Below, one piece after another: positions 9,050-17,370 of a stretch of 64,000 nt of DNA (position 1 is its first letter; each line of letters begins with the position of its first letter). The stretch covers positions 868,001-932,000 of the forward strand of contig NZ_JAUFQO010000004.1 in NCBI RefSeq assembly GCF_030409835.1. The letters run 5' to 3'. The position numbers and the translations under genes are program-made. Under the pieces are notes generated by a model, which searched no databases, had not been told where the DNA came from, and saw only the letters and a program-made list of their open reading frames with translations. Origin of the DNA: Lutimonas halocynthiae. GTDB lineage: Bacteria > Bacteroidota > Bacteroidia > Flavobacteriales > Flavobacteriaceae.

Positions 9050-9433
9050 ATGTTTTATCAAGTAAATACACAAACAAACTCGGAACAATTATACAACTTA
9101 ACTATGGTTGATAAAATGTGCCGTGGCAAACAGGAGACTGTCTTAAAAATGGTCAAGGTATTCATTAGCCAAATTTCAAAATCAGTTCAAGAAATAACAG
9201 AGGCTTATCAAATAAAAGACTTTCGAAAAATTAAAAATGAAATTCATAAAATAAAGCCAACACTCACCTATTATGGAACCGCCAAAATCAAAAAAGAATT
9301 ACTGGTGCTGGAAGAACTTGTAAATGGAATTTTTACAGCAGAAGAAATAGAAATAAACATCACCACACTTAATACAATAATAACACAAACTGTAGCTAAA
9401 ATGAAAATTGATTTTAGCATTTCAAACAACTAA
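9050..9433 (+). CDS. HPt (histidine phosphotransfer) domain protein
   Basis: 127 residues, all helical in character. The segment KNEIHKIKPTLTYYG matches the HPt active-site helix, with H66 the likely phosphate carrier. HPt proteins shuttle phosphate between hybrid kinases and response regulators. It is the first gene of a polysaccharide operon and overlaps nothing, with the next receiver gene starting 1 bp after its stop. Inference: it relays phosphate from the large HNOBA kinase (if that has a receiver domain) to the sigma54 regulator or the adjacent receivers. The usual HPt glycine after the lysine is replaced, so the match is moderate. Confidence 0.75.
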   Translation: MFYQVNTQTNSEQLYNLTMVDKMCRGKQETVLKMVKVFISQISKSVQEITEAYQIKDFRKIKNEIHKIKPTLTYYGTAKIKKELLVLEELVNGIFTAEEIEINITTLNTIITQTVAKMKIDFSISNN

Positions 9434-9434
9434 A

Positions 9435-9824
9435 ATGATGAAGAAAAAAATATTGATTGTAGATGACGAGATAAGTATCTGTCTTTTATTAGAAAACTTT
9501 CTTTCCAGAGACTATGATGTTTCAACCATTCAAGATGGACATGAAGCGCTCAAATGGCTTGAAGGGAATCTTCCTGACCTTATTATCAGTGATATTCAAA
9601 TGACCAAAATGGATGGATATGAATTCCTGACTGAAGTTCGTCAAAGAGGCTTTACCAAGCACACACCCTTTATAATGCTTTCTGCCAGATCAGAAAGTAA
9701 AGAGCGCATAAAATGCTACAAACTTGGTGCACAAGACTACTTGACAAAACCTTTCAACCCGGATGAGCTTGAAGAATTGGTTAAAAAGAACTTGTTCCCT
9801 ATTCACTACACAATTGAATGGTAA
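9435..9824 (+). CDS. single-domain response regulator (CheY-like receiver)
   Basis: 129 residues from the ATG at 9435 (a second Met follows directly). One receiver domain: acidic pair D10-D11 in LIVDDE, phospho-acceptor D53 in LIISDIQM, K105 in DYLTKPF, so all catalytic residues are present. No output domain. An upstream in-frame ATG at 9408 would overlap the HPt gene and is disfavoured. Stand-alone receivers act as phosphate intermediates or bind target proteins. Its place between an HPt gene and a receiver-like/transferase fusion suggests it conveys signal to the export machinery or acts as a phosphate sink. Confidence 0.93.
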   Translation: MMKKKILIVDDEISICLLLENFLSRDYDVSTIQDGHEALKWLEGNLPDLIISDIQMTKMDGYEFLTEVRQRGFTKHTPFIMLSARSESKERIKCYKLGAQDYLTKPFNPDELEELVKKNLFPIHYTIEW

Positions 9825-9872
9825 CCTATTCAGATAAAAAATATTGTCATTATTAAAAATACAACTATAAAA

Positions 9873-11072
9873 ATGAAAGCTTCACTAAATATACTCTATG
9901 TTGGTAATGAGACCAAGTCTTTGGAAAAAATCCGCTATCAGGATAACTGTTCACTGACTGTTCTTAATAACAACCTCAGTGCCGTAAATTATCTCAACAC
10001 AAATAAACAGCCAGATGCGATCATTTGTGACTATAACTTACCTGGCAATAATGGCATGTTTCTATTCGATTGGATTAGAGATCGCACCCTTTATAACAGC
10101 ACCCCCTTTATCCTCTTAGAACGTGAATTCAACAGCGACAATTTTAAACTGGCTTTCAAAAAACAAGTGGATGATTATTTTGTGACTTCAACTTTGTTAG
10201 CTAGCAATTTGCTGAATAGAATTCAATATTTATCTGACTTCAGAAACAAGCCTTCTTCTTTAGAAAAGGTTGTCCCTGTTCAGGAATCATACAAGATGCC
10301 ACTTTCAAAGCGCATTTTTGACATTGTACTGGCATCAACTGCCCTTTTATTTGCTGCCCCTTTTTTACTGCTCATTATACTTGCCATCAGACTTGAATCA
10401 AAAGGGAAAGTATATTATATCGCAAAAAGAGTTGGGCGTAAAACCTTTGATTTCTACAAACTTCGTTCCATGCGAACCGGCTCTGACGAATTACTCAAAA
10501 ATTTAGCAAAGGAAAAGAATCAATATAACAATGTCTCGAAACCAATTGATCATGATGCAGAGGCAACTTGCCCAAAATGCAAGAACTTACGCAATGGTAA
10601 AACCTGCTCTCCGGTAATGTATGTTGACACAAATGAAGTTTGTGAATACTGGCATAATTTTCAGCAAAATAAGGCGGCAGAAAACAGTGCTACTTTTGTA
10701 AAAATCTCTAACGACCCTCGTGTAACCAGAGTCGGTAAATTCATAAGAAACACGAGCATCGACGAATTACCTCAGCTTATCAATGTCTTAAAAGGTGACA
10801 TGTCTATTGTAGGCAATCGCCCCTTACCGGTTTACGAAGCTGAACTGCTTACTGAAGATACAATGTCCAAAAGATTTCTGGCTCCTGCAGGCATTACGGG
10901 CTTGTGGCAGGTAGAATTGAGAGGTCAAGGTGGTGTTATGTCTGAAGCTGAAAGAATGAAACTTGACAATGAATATGCCGACCATTTTAGAGGAGACAAC
11001 TTCTCGTTTTGGTATGATATAAAACTCATACTACGCACCATACCTGCCCTACTTCAAAAGGAGGCGGTTTAA
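9873..11072 (+). CDS. pseudo-receiver fused to initiating sugar-phosphate transferase
   Basis: 399 residues. Residues 1-125 look like a receiver fold (LNILYVGNET, DAIICDYNLPGNNG with D53) but the N-terminal acidic pair and the conserved C-terminal Lys (DYFVTS here) are missing, so it is probably a non-phosphorylatable receiver. Residues ~145-399 are a PF02397 bacterial sugar transferase: KRIFDIVLAS, a membrane helix at ~151-172, KLRSMRTGS, the RNTSIDELPQL motif, GNRPLPVYEAE and PAGITGLWQVELRG. Such enzymes move a sugar-1-phosphate to undecaprenyl phosphate at the inner membrane and start repeat-unit assembly. An insertion at ~230-262 carries C233, C236, C245 and C257, like a small metal or disulfide site, which is unusual. 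First assembly gene of the operon. Confidence 0.92.
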   Translation: MKASLNILYVGNETKSLEKIRYQDNCSLTVLNNNLSAVNYLNTNKQPDAIICDYNLPGNNGMFLFDWIRDRTLYNSTPFILLEREFNSDNFKLAFKKQVDDYFVTSTLLASNLLNRIQYLSDFRNKPSSLEKVVPVQESYKMPLSKRIFDIVLASTALLFAAPFLLLIILAIRLESKGKVYYIAKRVGRKTFDFYKLRSMRTGSDELLKNLAKEKNQYNNVSKPIDHDAEATCPKCKNLRNGKTCSPVMYVDTNEVCEYWHNFQQNKAAENSATFVKISNDPRVTRVGKFIRNTSIDELPQLINVLKGDMSIVGNRPLPVYEAELLTEDTMSKRFLAPAGITGLWQVELRGQGGVMSEAERMKLDNEYADHFRGDNFSFWYDIKLILRTIPALLQKEAV

Positions 11073-11096
11073 CCAATTGATTAAAATAAGAATAAC

Positions 11097-11846
11097 GTGA
11101 AACTAATTAATAAATACTTGCTGCTTATCATTCTTTACGGATGCTTTTGTTCGGATGCCTGGGGTCAAACCGATTCTATTACCAAGACAACCGACTACAG
11201 AAATGGAATCAAAATTCCTTCGCTGTATGTATTGATCGACTCAGCTATCAATCACAATGCCATGGTGCGTTACCGAAAGCAGACCATCGGAGTTAAAGAG
11301 GCTGACCTTAAATCTGAGAAGCTTGACTGGACAAGAAATTTTGGGATTCAAGCCGATGGACGATATGGGAACTTTAACAACAACTCCATTAGTGTTGATG
11401 AAGGAAATTCGAGCCTCCTTGCTTCATCGACCACTCAATTTAATTACGGGGTTGGTTTGTATTTAAAATTCCCGGTTTTTGATGGAATTAATCGTAGAAA
11501 TCAGGTTAAAAAAGGGAAGATAGAAATGGAGCAGGCAAAGAGTCTTGCAGAGGCCCAGAAAGATGAAGTAAGGCAACTTGTTATCAAACAATACCAGGAA
11601 CTCACACTAAAACAAAAATTATTAATTATCAATTCACAAAACCTGGGTAATGCTAAGGTAAATATGGAAATGGTAGAAAAAGAATTCAGAAGTGGCGTGA
11701 TTTCAATCTATGAATATGTGCGCCTGTCTGATATGACTTCGAGAATTGAATCTGACTATGAAAATGCAAAATCAGATTTTCTACTAGCAAAAAAGCTAAT
11801 GGAAAACTTAGTGGGATTCTCAATTACTAAATACCAATCAAACTAA
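11097..11846 (+). CDS. short TolC-family (outer membrane efflux) protein
   Basis: 249 residues from a GTG start at 11097. Signal peptide with the segment LLLIILYGCFCSDAWGQ, probably cleaved after GQ. The body has the OEP helix-strand-helix pattern (LIDSAINHNAMVRYRKQ, then a strand-rich FNYGVGLYLKFPVFDGINRRNQV, then a long coiled coil). Normal TolC proteins have two such repeats and ~420-480 residues; this has one, so it is either a half-size variant or a gene that dimerises differently. No frameshift or second half is visible. It is 24 bp after the transferase and 4 bp before the Wzc-like gene, so it is likely the outer-membrane or periplasmic export partner. Confidence 0.78.
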   Translation: MKLINKYLLLIILYGCFCSDAWGQTDSITKTTDYRNGIKIPSLYVLIDSAINHNAMVRYRKQTIGVKEADLKSEKLDWTRNFGIQADGRYGNFNNNSISVDEGNSSLLASSTTQFNYGVGLYLKFPVFDGINRRNQVKKGKIEMEQAKSLAEAQKDEVRQLVIKQYQELTLKQKLLIINSQNLGNAKVNMEMVEKEFRSGVISIYEYVRLSDMTSRIESDYENAKSDFLLAKKLMENLVGFSITKYQSN

Positions 11847-11850
11847 AAAG

Positions 11851-14265
11851 ATGAAAATAATTGAATTCATAAGATTACTAATTAAGCATAAGGTATTGTT
11901 GATTGCGATACCCTTGTTGCTGGCTGGTTTGGTTATTCTACTTACCCTCAAGCCAAAATTTATTTACGCTTCTCAAACGATCCTTTATACCGGGCTCGCT
12001 TCAGGGTCGTCTATTGAAATGGATAAGAAGTTTAATTATATGGCTACGAATACGGCATTTGACAATCTAATTAATATCATTAATTCCAGAGAAACCCAAG
12101 AGGAAGTTGCGATTAGACTTTTAAGTCAACACTTGCTTTTACCTGCTGCCGATCAAAAATATATTTCTTCCAAGCTCTTTGATGAATTACAGGAAAAAAT
12201 ACCCCAAGACCTTTATGACTATGTCGTTACGGATAGTATCGATTCTTCAAACGGGATGGGTTCTTTAAACCAAACATCCAATAACGATGAATCTTTATCA
12301 TTTGCTAATACTGAAAACAATCTCTTATTCCCTTCAGTTATAAATAGATACAATTACGAAAAAACGGTAGAGAACCTCACTGCACTAATGAAAAGCAGTA
12401 GCAACAATTTTGTATATGAATTACTTAATTATGAAGATGAGCATTATTCAATCAAAGCCATCTCTGAAGTCAAAGCTGTAAGAATATCCAATAGCGACTT
12501 GATAAAATTAAGCTATCAGGTAAATGACCCCGGTATTTGTCAACAAACACTTGCTATATACAACGAAGTTTGTATAAGAAACTATAAATACATCAAGGAG
12601 AATAGATCAGATGCTGTCGTGAAATACTTTGAGACACAGCTGGCCCATGCTAACAACGACCTTAAAGAGGCAGAAACTAAACTCCTGAATTTCAATAAAT
12701 CTTATAATATCATCAATTACTATGAGCAAAGTAAAGCCGTGGCTGTGGTAAAAGAAGAAATGGAAGTTGATTACAACAATAAAAAAGCACAACTGGCAGG
12801 TACTGAGGCAGCGACAAAAAGGCTTGAAGAAAAACTAGACATTCAACAAGATGTGCAGTTAAAAAGCGAAAAGATACTTGAGAAAAAGAAGGAACTGGGA
12901 GATCTAAATTTTCAAATTGCCATGGCAGAGGCAGCATCTGAAAACGATGAAAACAGCCTTCAAAGAATGGAATTGTTAACAAGTCAATCTGCAGCCCTTG
13001 AAAAAGAAATAAGTGAAGGTGTTACTGATTTATATAGTCATCAAAACAGTGTTGACGGAATGCCAATTAATGATGTACTTCCTCAATGGATGGATAATGT
13101 TATTGAATCTGAAAACCTAAAGGCAAAAATGGAGGTGATGGATCAACGGAATACTGATTTTCAAAAGCAATACGCCGTTTACGCCCCTGCAGGAGCTAAC
13201 ATCAAAAAAATTGAAAGGGAGATTTCAGTTTCTGAACAAGGCTACCTGGAATTACTCCACGGATTAAATCTAGCCAAACTTAAATCTCAGGATAATGAAT
13301 TGTCTTCAAATCTTAAGACCATTGACCCTCCTTTTTTTCCCTTATCACCCATCCCTACCAAAAGAAAGCTTCTCATCATTGGTGCTGTCTTCATCGGATT
13401 CATATTTGTTTTTGGAACTATTTTAGTTATGGAATATTTTGATGACACCCTAAAAAATGCGAAAAAAGCATCTGAAATTCTAAAGCTTCCGGCTCTTGGT
13501 ATGATGCCAAAAATATTGCTGAATCCAGGGCCTGTTAACATGCCCTTTATTCAAAAGCGTTTGACTGAGATTCTCACTCAAAATTTAAAACAATCCCTAG
13601 GCACTGACCCTTCAAATAATACTGCCAAAACAATTTTGTTTGTGAGTACTAATGAAAAAGAAGGCAAAACTGTGATGGCCTGCAATATTGCCAGGAAACT
13701 TATAGAACAAGGTAAAAGCGTATTGGTACTGAATTATTCAAAAGACCAACAGCGTATTGATCAAAAAGGAAAGTCTCATTTGATCAACAATCTAATGGGC
13801 TATCCTGACCCAAGGATAGATATTGATAATGCATTTCTTGACAATGCATCAAATTATCTGCAAGCCACAACCTATTTATCTTATCATATTGACGAGCAGT
13901 TTTATAAAACGACTGATTATAAAGATATTCTTGAGCAAAATGGTCTGAAGCTAAACTTTGTTCCTGACTATGTTTTTATTGAATTACCATCTTTGATTCA
14001 TCACAGTTACCCAACAGATTTAGTGGCTAAAGCCGATATGTCAATCTTAGTTTGTCGTTCGAACAGACTATGGACAGATGCAGATCAATCAGTTCTAAAT
14101 GGCCTAAATCAACTGACAGCATCAAAAACAGGGTTCATAATCAACGGTGTCGAAATCAAAGAGGTAGAAACTGTGTTAGGTGATTTGCCTAAAAAAAGGA
14201 CGCGGTTAAGAACAAAAATTAAAAACGTCTTCCAGTTTCAATTCTATTCTAAAAATCACATATAA
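11851..14265 (+). CDS. Wzc/GumC-like polysaccharide co-polymerase with degenerate tyrosine-kinase domain
   Basis: 804 residues. A Wzz-type N-terminus with a membrane helix at ~14-32, a long periplasmic part rich in coiled coil (~260-480), a second helix at ~505-525 preceded by the proline-rich PPFFPLSPIPTKRK, then a cytoplasmic ATPase-like domain. That domain is degenerate: the P-loop region is TNEKEGKT (600-607), Walker A-prime Asp is N628 (LVLNYSK) and the Walker B Asp is E711 (VFIELP). There is no C-terminal tyrosine cluster. In the family such proteins set chain length and join the inner-membrane assembly complex to the exporter. This one is probably a structural co-polymerase with little or no BY-kinase activity. 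Confidence 0.9.
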   Translation: MKIIEFIRLLIKHKVLLIAIPLLLAGLVILLTLKPKFIYASQTILYTGLASGSSIEMDKKFNYMATNTAFDNLINIINSRETQEEVAIRLLSQHLLLPAADQKYISSKLFDELQEKIPQDLYDYVVTDSIDSSNGMGSLNQTSNNDESLSFANTENNLLFPSVINRYNYEKTVENLTALMKSSSNNFVYELLNYEDEHYSIKAISEVKAVRISNSDLIKLSYQVNDPGICQQTLAIYNEVCIRNYKYIKENRSDAVVKYFETQLAHANNDLKEAETKLLNFNKSYNIINYYEQSKAVAVVKEEMEVDYNNKKAQLAGTEAATKRLEEKLDIQQDVQLKSEKILEKKKELGDLNFQIAMAEAASENDENSLQRMELLTSQSAALEKEISEGVTDLYSHQNSVDGMPINDVLPQWMDNVIESENLKAKMEVMDQRNTDFQKQYAVYAPAGANIKKIEREISVSEQGYLELLHGLNLAKLKSQDNELSSNLKTIDPPFFPLSPIPTKRKLLIIGAVFIGFIFVFGTILVMEYFDDTLKNAKKASEILKLPALGMMPKILLNPGPVNMPFIQKRLTEILTQNLKQSLGTDPSNNTAKTILFVSTNEKEGKTVMACNIARKLIEQGKSVLVLNYSKDQQRIDQKGKSHLINNLMGYPDPRIDIDNAFLDNASNYLQATTYLSYHIDEQFYKTTDYKDILEQNGLKLNFVPDYVFIELPSLIHHSYPTDLVAKADMSILVCRSNRLWTDADQSVLNGLNQLTASKTGFIINGVEIKEVETVLGDLPKKRTRLRTKIKNVFQFQFYSKNHI

Positions 14266-14275
14266 AGCTTCGACT

Positions 14276-15667
14276 TTGAAAAAAACAATAAGAAATATAA
14301 TACATGAAGATAATTTTCTTTCTCTGGCAGGAAATGTAGTCATTGCCATTTTAGGAATTGCAGGTTTCGCAATACTTGCCCGTAGCTTCTCACTGAACAT
14401 TTTCGGTGAATGGGTATTATTTATTACTGCGGGATCGTTTATCGAAATGTTCCGATTTGGTATTACCAACACAGGCTTAATAAGATACCTGTCTGGAGCA
14501 GATCAAGATGAAAGAATTAAATATATAGGATCAAATGCGCTTATAAGCTTAGGTGTTACTGCATTGATAGCAGTGGTTTTAATACTTTGCAATATTGTAT
14601 TTTATGAAGCCATAAAAAATTCTGGTTACCAACTTTTCTTTACCTGGTACCCTATTCTGGCTTTTCTAAACCTTCCATGGAATATCGCATTGGTGGTGCT
14701 CCAAGCCGACAGTAAGTTCGGAAAGATACTAGCATTGAAATCGATCAATAGTATTTCTTTTTTCATTGTGCTGGCAGCTAATTTCTTCTTTTTTCAAATG
14801 ACACTGACCGAATTGATATGGGCCTTGTTATTTATTAATGCCATGACCTCTATAGTAAGCATTCTCGCTGGATGGGATGGACTAAATCATATCCGAAGGG
14901 CCAGTATTGCTACGAATAAGAAGTTACTGGATTTTGGAAAATACACCACGTTTACACTAATAGGAACGAACCTATTACGGAGTGCAGACACCCTGATTAT
15001 CAGCTTAAGTCCTCTGGGTAACGAAGCTGTTGCATTGTATAGTATTCCACTCAAATTAACAGAATTACAACAAATACCCTTAAGAAGTTTTGTCGCGACG
15101 GCTTTCCCTAAAATGTCGAAGGCAAGTATCAACGGAAAAGTATCAGAAGTAAAAGAGCTTTTTTATACCTATTCAGGAGCTATTAGCTTTTTATTTATTT
15201 TCATAAGTCTTTTCACTTTTATTTTTGCCGATTTATTTGTCATGCTTCTAGCTGGCGATAAATTCTTGCAAAATGATCCGGTGACCGGATTCAACGCTGC
15301 TGACATTGTTCGTGTATTTTCCTTTTACGGATTGCTATTACCTATTGATAGAATGACTGGTATAGGACTCGATAGTATCAATAAGCCCAACATAAATGCC
15401 CTGAAGGTTTTACTTATGGTTGTGGCCAATGTTACCGGAGATCTTATTGCCATTTTTATCTTCAAGTCATTAATTCTGGTTGCAGTATCCTCGATCATTT
15501 TCACGGTACTTGGTATCTGGCTAGGCATGTATTTCTTAAGTCGTGAACTCTCTTTACAATACAAGCAAATCTTTATTGCAGGGATACAATTTTATAAATC
15601 ACTTTTTCATCAGCTTATGACTAAAAAACCAGCTCAAAGCATAAACGCCTATCACAAATACAATTAA
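14276..15667 (+). CDS. Wzx-like polysaccharide flippase
   Basis: 463 residues from a TTG start at 14276, 10 bp after the co-polymerase. About 12 hydrophobic segments spread over the whole length with few motifs, typical of MOP-family oligosaccharide flippases. The next in-frame Met lies near residue 59, inside the membrane region, so the TTG is the best start. It would move the undecaprenyl-linked repeat unit across the inner membrane. It precedes the polymerase gene by 3 bp. Family is clear from hydropathy and context rather than from a fixed signature. Confidence 0.88.
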   Translation: MKKTIRNIIHEDNFLSLAGNVVIAILGIAGFAILARSFSLNIFGEWVLFITAGSFIEMFRFGITNTGLIRYLSGADQDERIKYIGSNALISLGVTALIAVVLILCNIVFYEAIKNSGYQLFFTWYPILAFLNLPWNIALVVLQADSKFGKILALKSINSISFFIVLAANFFFFQMTLTELIWALLFINAMTSIVSILAGWDGLNHIRRASIATNKKLLDFGKYTTFTLIGTNLLRSADTLIISLSPLGNEAVALYSIPLKLTELQQIPLRSFVATAFPKMSKASINGKVSEVKELFYTYSGAISFLFIFISLFTFIFADLFVMLLAGDKFLQNDPVTGFNAADIVRVFSFYGLLLPIDRMTGIGLDSINKPNINALKVLLMVVANVTGDLIAIFIFKSLILVAVSSIIFTVLGIWLGMYFLSRELSLQYKQIFIAGIQFYKSLFHQLMTKKPAQSINAYHKYN

Positions 15668-15670
15668 GAC

Positions 15671-17149
15671 ATGACGATAGACAATAACATAAATCCATTT
15701 GAAAAGCATTCAGGCTCAGCCAATATAGCGAACCTAAGGGCGATTGTATTGTTATTGATAATGGTAGGTTTATTCGCAGTATTACTTGCTAAATTGGAAA
15801 TAATAGGTGTAGGTCTTTTATTTGCTATTTTCTTTGGAAGTATCTATTTGTACATATTGTTTAAAAACCCAATAGTTGGTTTTTACACCGCAATAGGCCT
15901 TAATTTTGTTTTACTTGGAATTGGGCGCTACGTTCAAGGCTTACCCCTAGGTTTTGGTATAGATGGGATTATAGTTTTAACCTTTCTTGCCTTGTTTTTT
16001 TCAAAATTTAAAGAGCGAATTAATTGGTCTCCTGCCAATAAAGACATTACGCTTTTTGCTGCGATATGGTTGGGGTATTGTATTTTCCAAATCGTTAATC
16101 CAGAGGCTCAAAGTATATCCGCCTGGATATCTGGCAGAGGTATAGGGTTTTATTTCTTTCTGTTTATTGTGCTCACTTTTATGCTTATCGATACCAATAA
16201 AAAATTAGATGGGCTTCTATATGTTTGGGGCGTTTTTTCAATAATTGCAACCCTGAAAGGGATGATGCAATTGTACATCGGAGTAGATGCAGCAGAACAG
16301 GCATGGCTAAATGCTGGAGGTGCCGAAACACATGTTTTATTTGGCAAATTAAGAGTTTTCTCATTTTTCAGTGATGCCGGGCAATTTGGGGCTAATCAAG
16401 GCTATTCTGGAGTAGTAGCCATTATTTACTCGATGACTAAAAAAGGCTTACCTAAAATTTTCTTTATAACAGTTGGCATATTAGGCTTATATGGAATGAT
16501 GATTTCAGGAACCAGAGGGGCAATTAGTGTACCTGTAATTGGGTTTATGACATTTTTTGTTTTAAGAAAAAACATTCGCATACTAAGTTTTGGAATGCTC
16601 ATCATGGTATGTTTATTTGTTTTTTTTAAGTACACCACAATTGCACAAGGTAATGATCAAATAAGAAGAATGAGAGGCGCTTTTGATCCTAATAACAAAT
16701 CATTACAAGTAAGACTCGATAATCAAAAAATTATGAAGGGTTATTTGGCTTCAAGGCCTTTTGGAGGCGGTATTGGCCATGCTGGAGACAAGGCACAACG
16801 TTTTTTACCAAATGCATTTCTGTCTCATGTTGCTACAGACAGCTGGTATGTTTTAATATGGGCAGAGCTCGGTATTGTAGGCTTGGTTTTACACTTATTC
16901 ATTTTGTTTTATGTGATTGGAAAGGCAGCTTACAAGGTCATGTTTAAAATTCGAGATCCGATAACAAAATTGAAGATAGGAGCCCTGATCTCTGGAATGG
17001 CAGGTGTCATGGTCGCATCCTATGGCAATGCCGTATTTGGAGGCATGCCAACAGCTTTATTAATGTATGCTTCTATGGCAATTATGTCAAATCCAGAGAC
17101 ATTTGAAACCAATATTGAAGAAAAAGATGTTGAATTAATTAAAGCTTAA
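15671..17149 (+). CDS. O-antigen ligase/Wzy-like polymerase
   Basis: 492 residues with about 11-12 transmembrane segments. The central GMMISGTRGAIS motif and the large loop with GGGIGHAGDK followed by SHVATDSWYVLIWAELGIVG match Wzy/WaaL-type enzymes, which polymerise or transfer lipid-linked glycans on the periplasmic side. It ends the operon starting at 9050: HPt, receiver, initiating transferase, TolC-like, co-polymerase, flippase, polymerase, the complete set for Wzy-dependent synthesis apart from the sugar-adding transferases, which are in the next unit. Confidence 0.9.
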   Translation: MTIDNNINPFEKHSGSANIANLRAIVLLLIMVGLFAVLLAKLEIIGVGLLFAIFFGSIYLYILFKNPIVGFYTAIGLNFVLLGIGRYVQGLPLGFGIDGIIVLTFLALFFSKFKERINWSPANKDITLFAAIWLGYCIFQIVNPEAQSISAWISGRGIGFYFFLFIVLTFMLIDTNKKLDGLLYVWGVFSIIATLKGMMQLYIGVDAAEQAWLNAGGAETHVLFGKLRVFSFFSDAGQFGANQGYSGVVAIIYSMTKKGLPKIFFITVGILGLYGMMISGTRGAISVPVIGFMTFFVLRKNIRILSFGMLIMVCLFVFFKYTTIAQGNDQIRRMRGAFDPNNKSLQVRLDNQKIMKGYLASRPFGGGIGHAGDKAQRFLPNAFLSHVATDSWYVLIWAELGIVGLVLHLFILFYVIGKAAYKVMFKIRDPITKLKIGALISGMAGVMVASYGNAVFGGMPTALLMYASMAIMSNPETFETNIEEKDVELIKA

Positions 17150-17154
17150 AAAGT

Positions 17155-17169
17155 TATGAATTACAGAAT
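17155..17169 (+). repeat. 15-bp copy of the downstream gene start
   Basis: TTATGAATTACAGAA occurs here and again at 17369-17383, where it holds the ATG of the phosphoribosyltransferase-HAD gene. The first copy opens a 21-codon frame that ends quickly. It may be a remnant of a small duplication around the regulatory region or chance. Confidence 0.4.
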
Positions 17170-17232
17170 CGTTTGCGATGCACACAAAACCAAATATTTC
17201 AGATCAACTTTTCATTCCTAATTAGCGACTCA

Positions 17233-17267
17233 TTCCGCTTTCTGGAAAATAATTCTCTTTAATAGAA
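17233..17267. promoter_or_regulatory. paired inverted repeats, putative enhancer of the glycosyltransferase operon
   Basis: TTCC-N7-GGAA at 17233-17247 and TTCT-N7-AGAA at 17253-17267, starting 20 bp apart. The near edge is 64 bp from the -24 GG at 17331. Confidence 0.76.
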
Positions 17268-17328
17268 TTGTCTCAAAAAGATTACAAATTAAATATCTGA
17301 TTATCAACATATAGGCTCCTATTTTTTT

Positions 17329-17344
17329 TTGGTACGAGTATGGT
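17329..17344 (+). promoter_or_regulatory. sigma54-type promoter of the 17371-23743 operon
   Basis: TTGGTACGAGTATGGT preceded by a T-run: -24 GG at 17331-17332, ten bases, GT at 17343-17344. The -24 box has GGTAC rather than GGCAC. Transcript start is expected near 17355, 16 nt before the ATG. Confidence 0.7.
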
Positions 17345-17370
17345 ATAGTCACTAACAAATAAAACCAATT

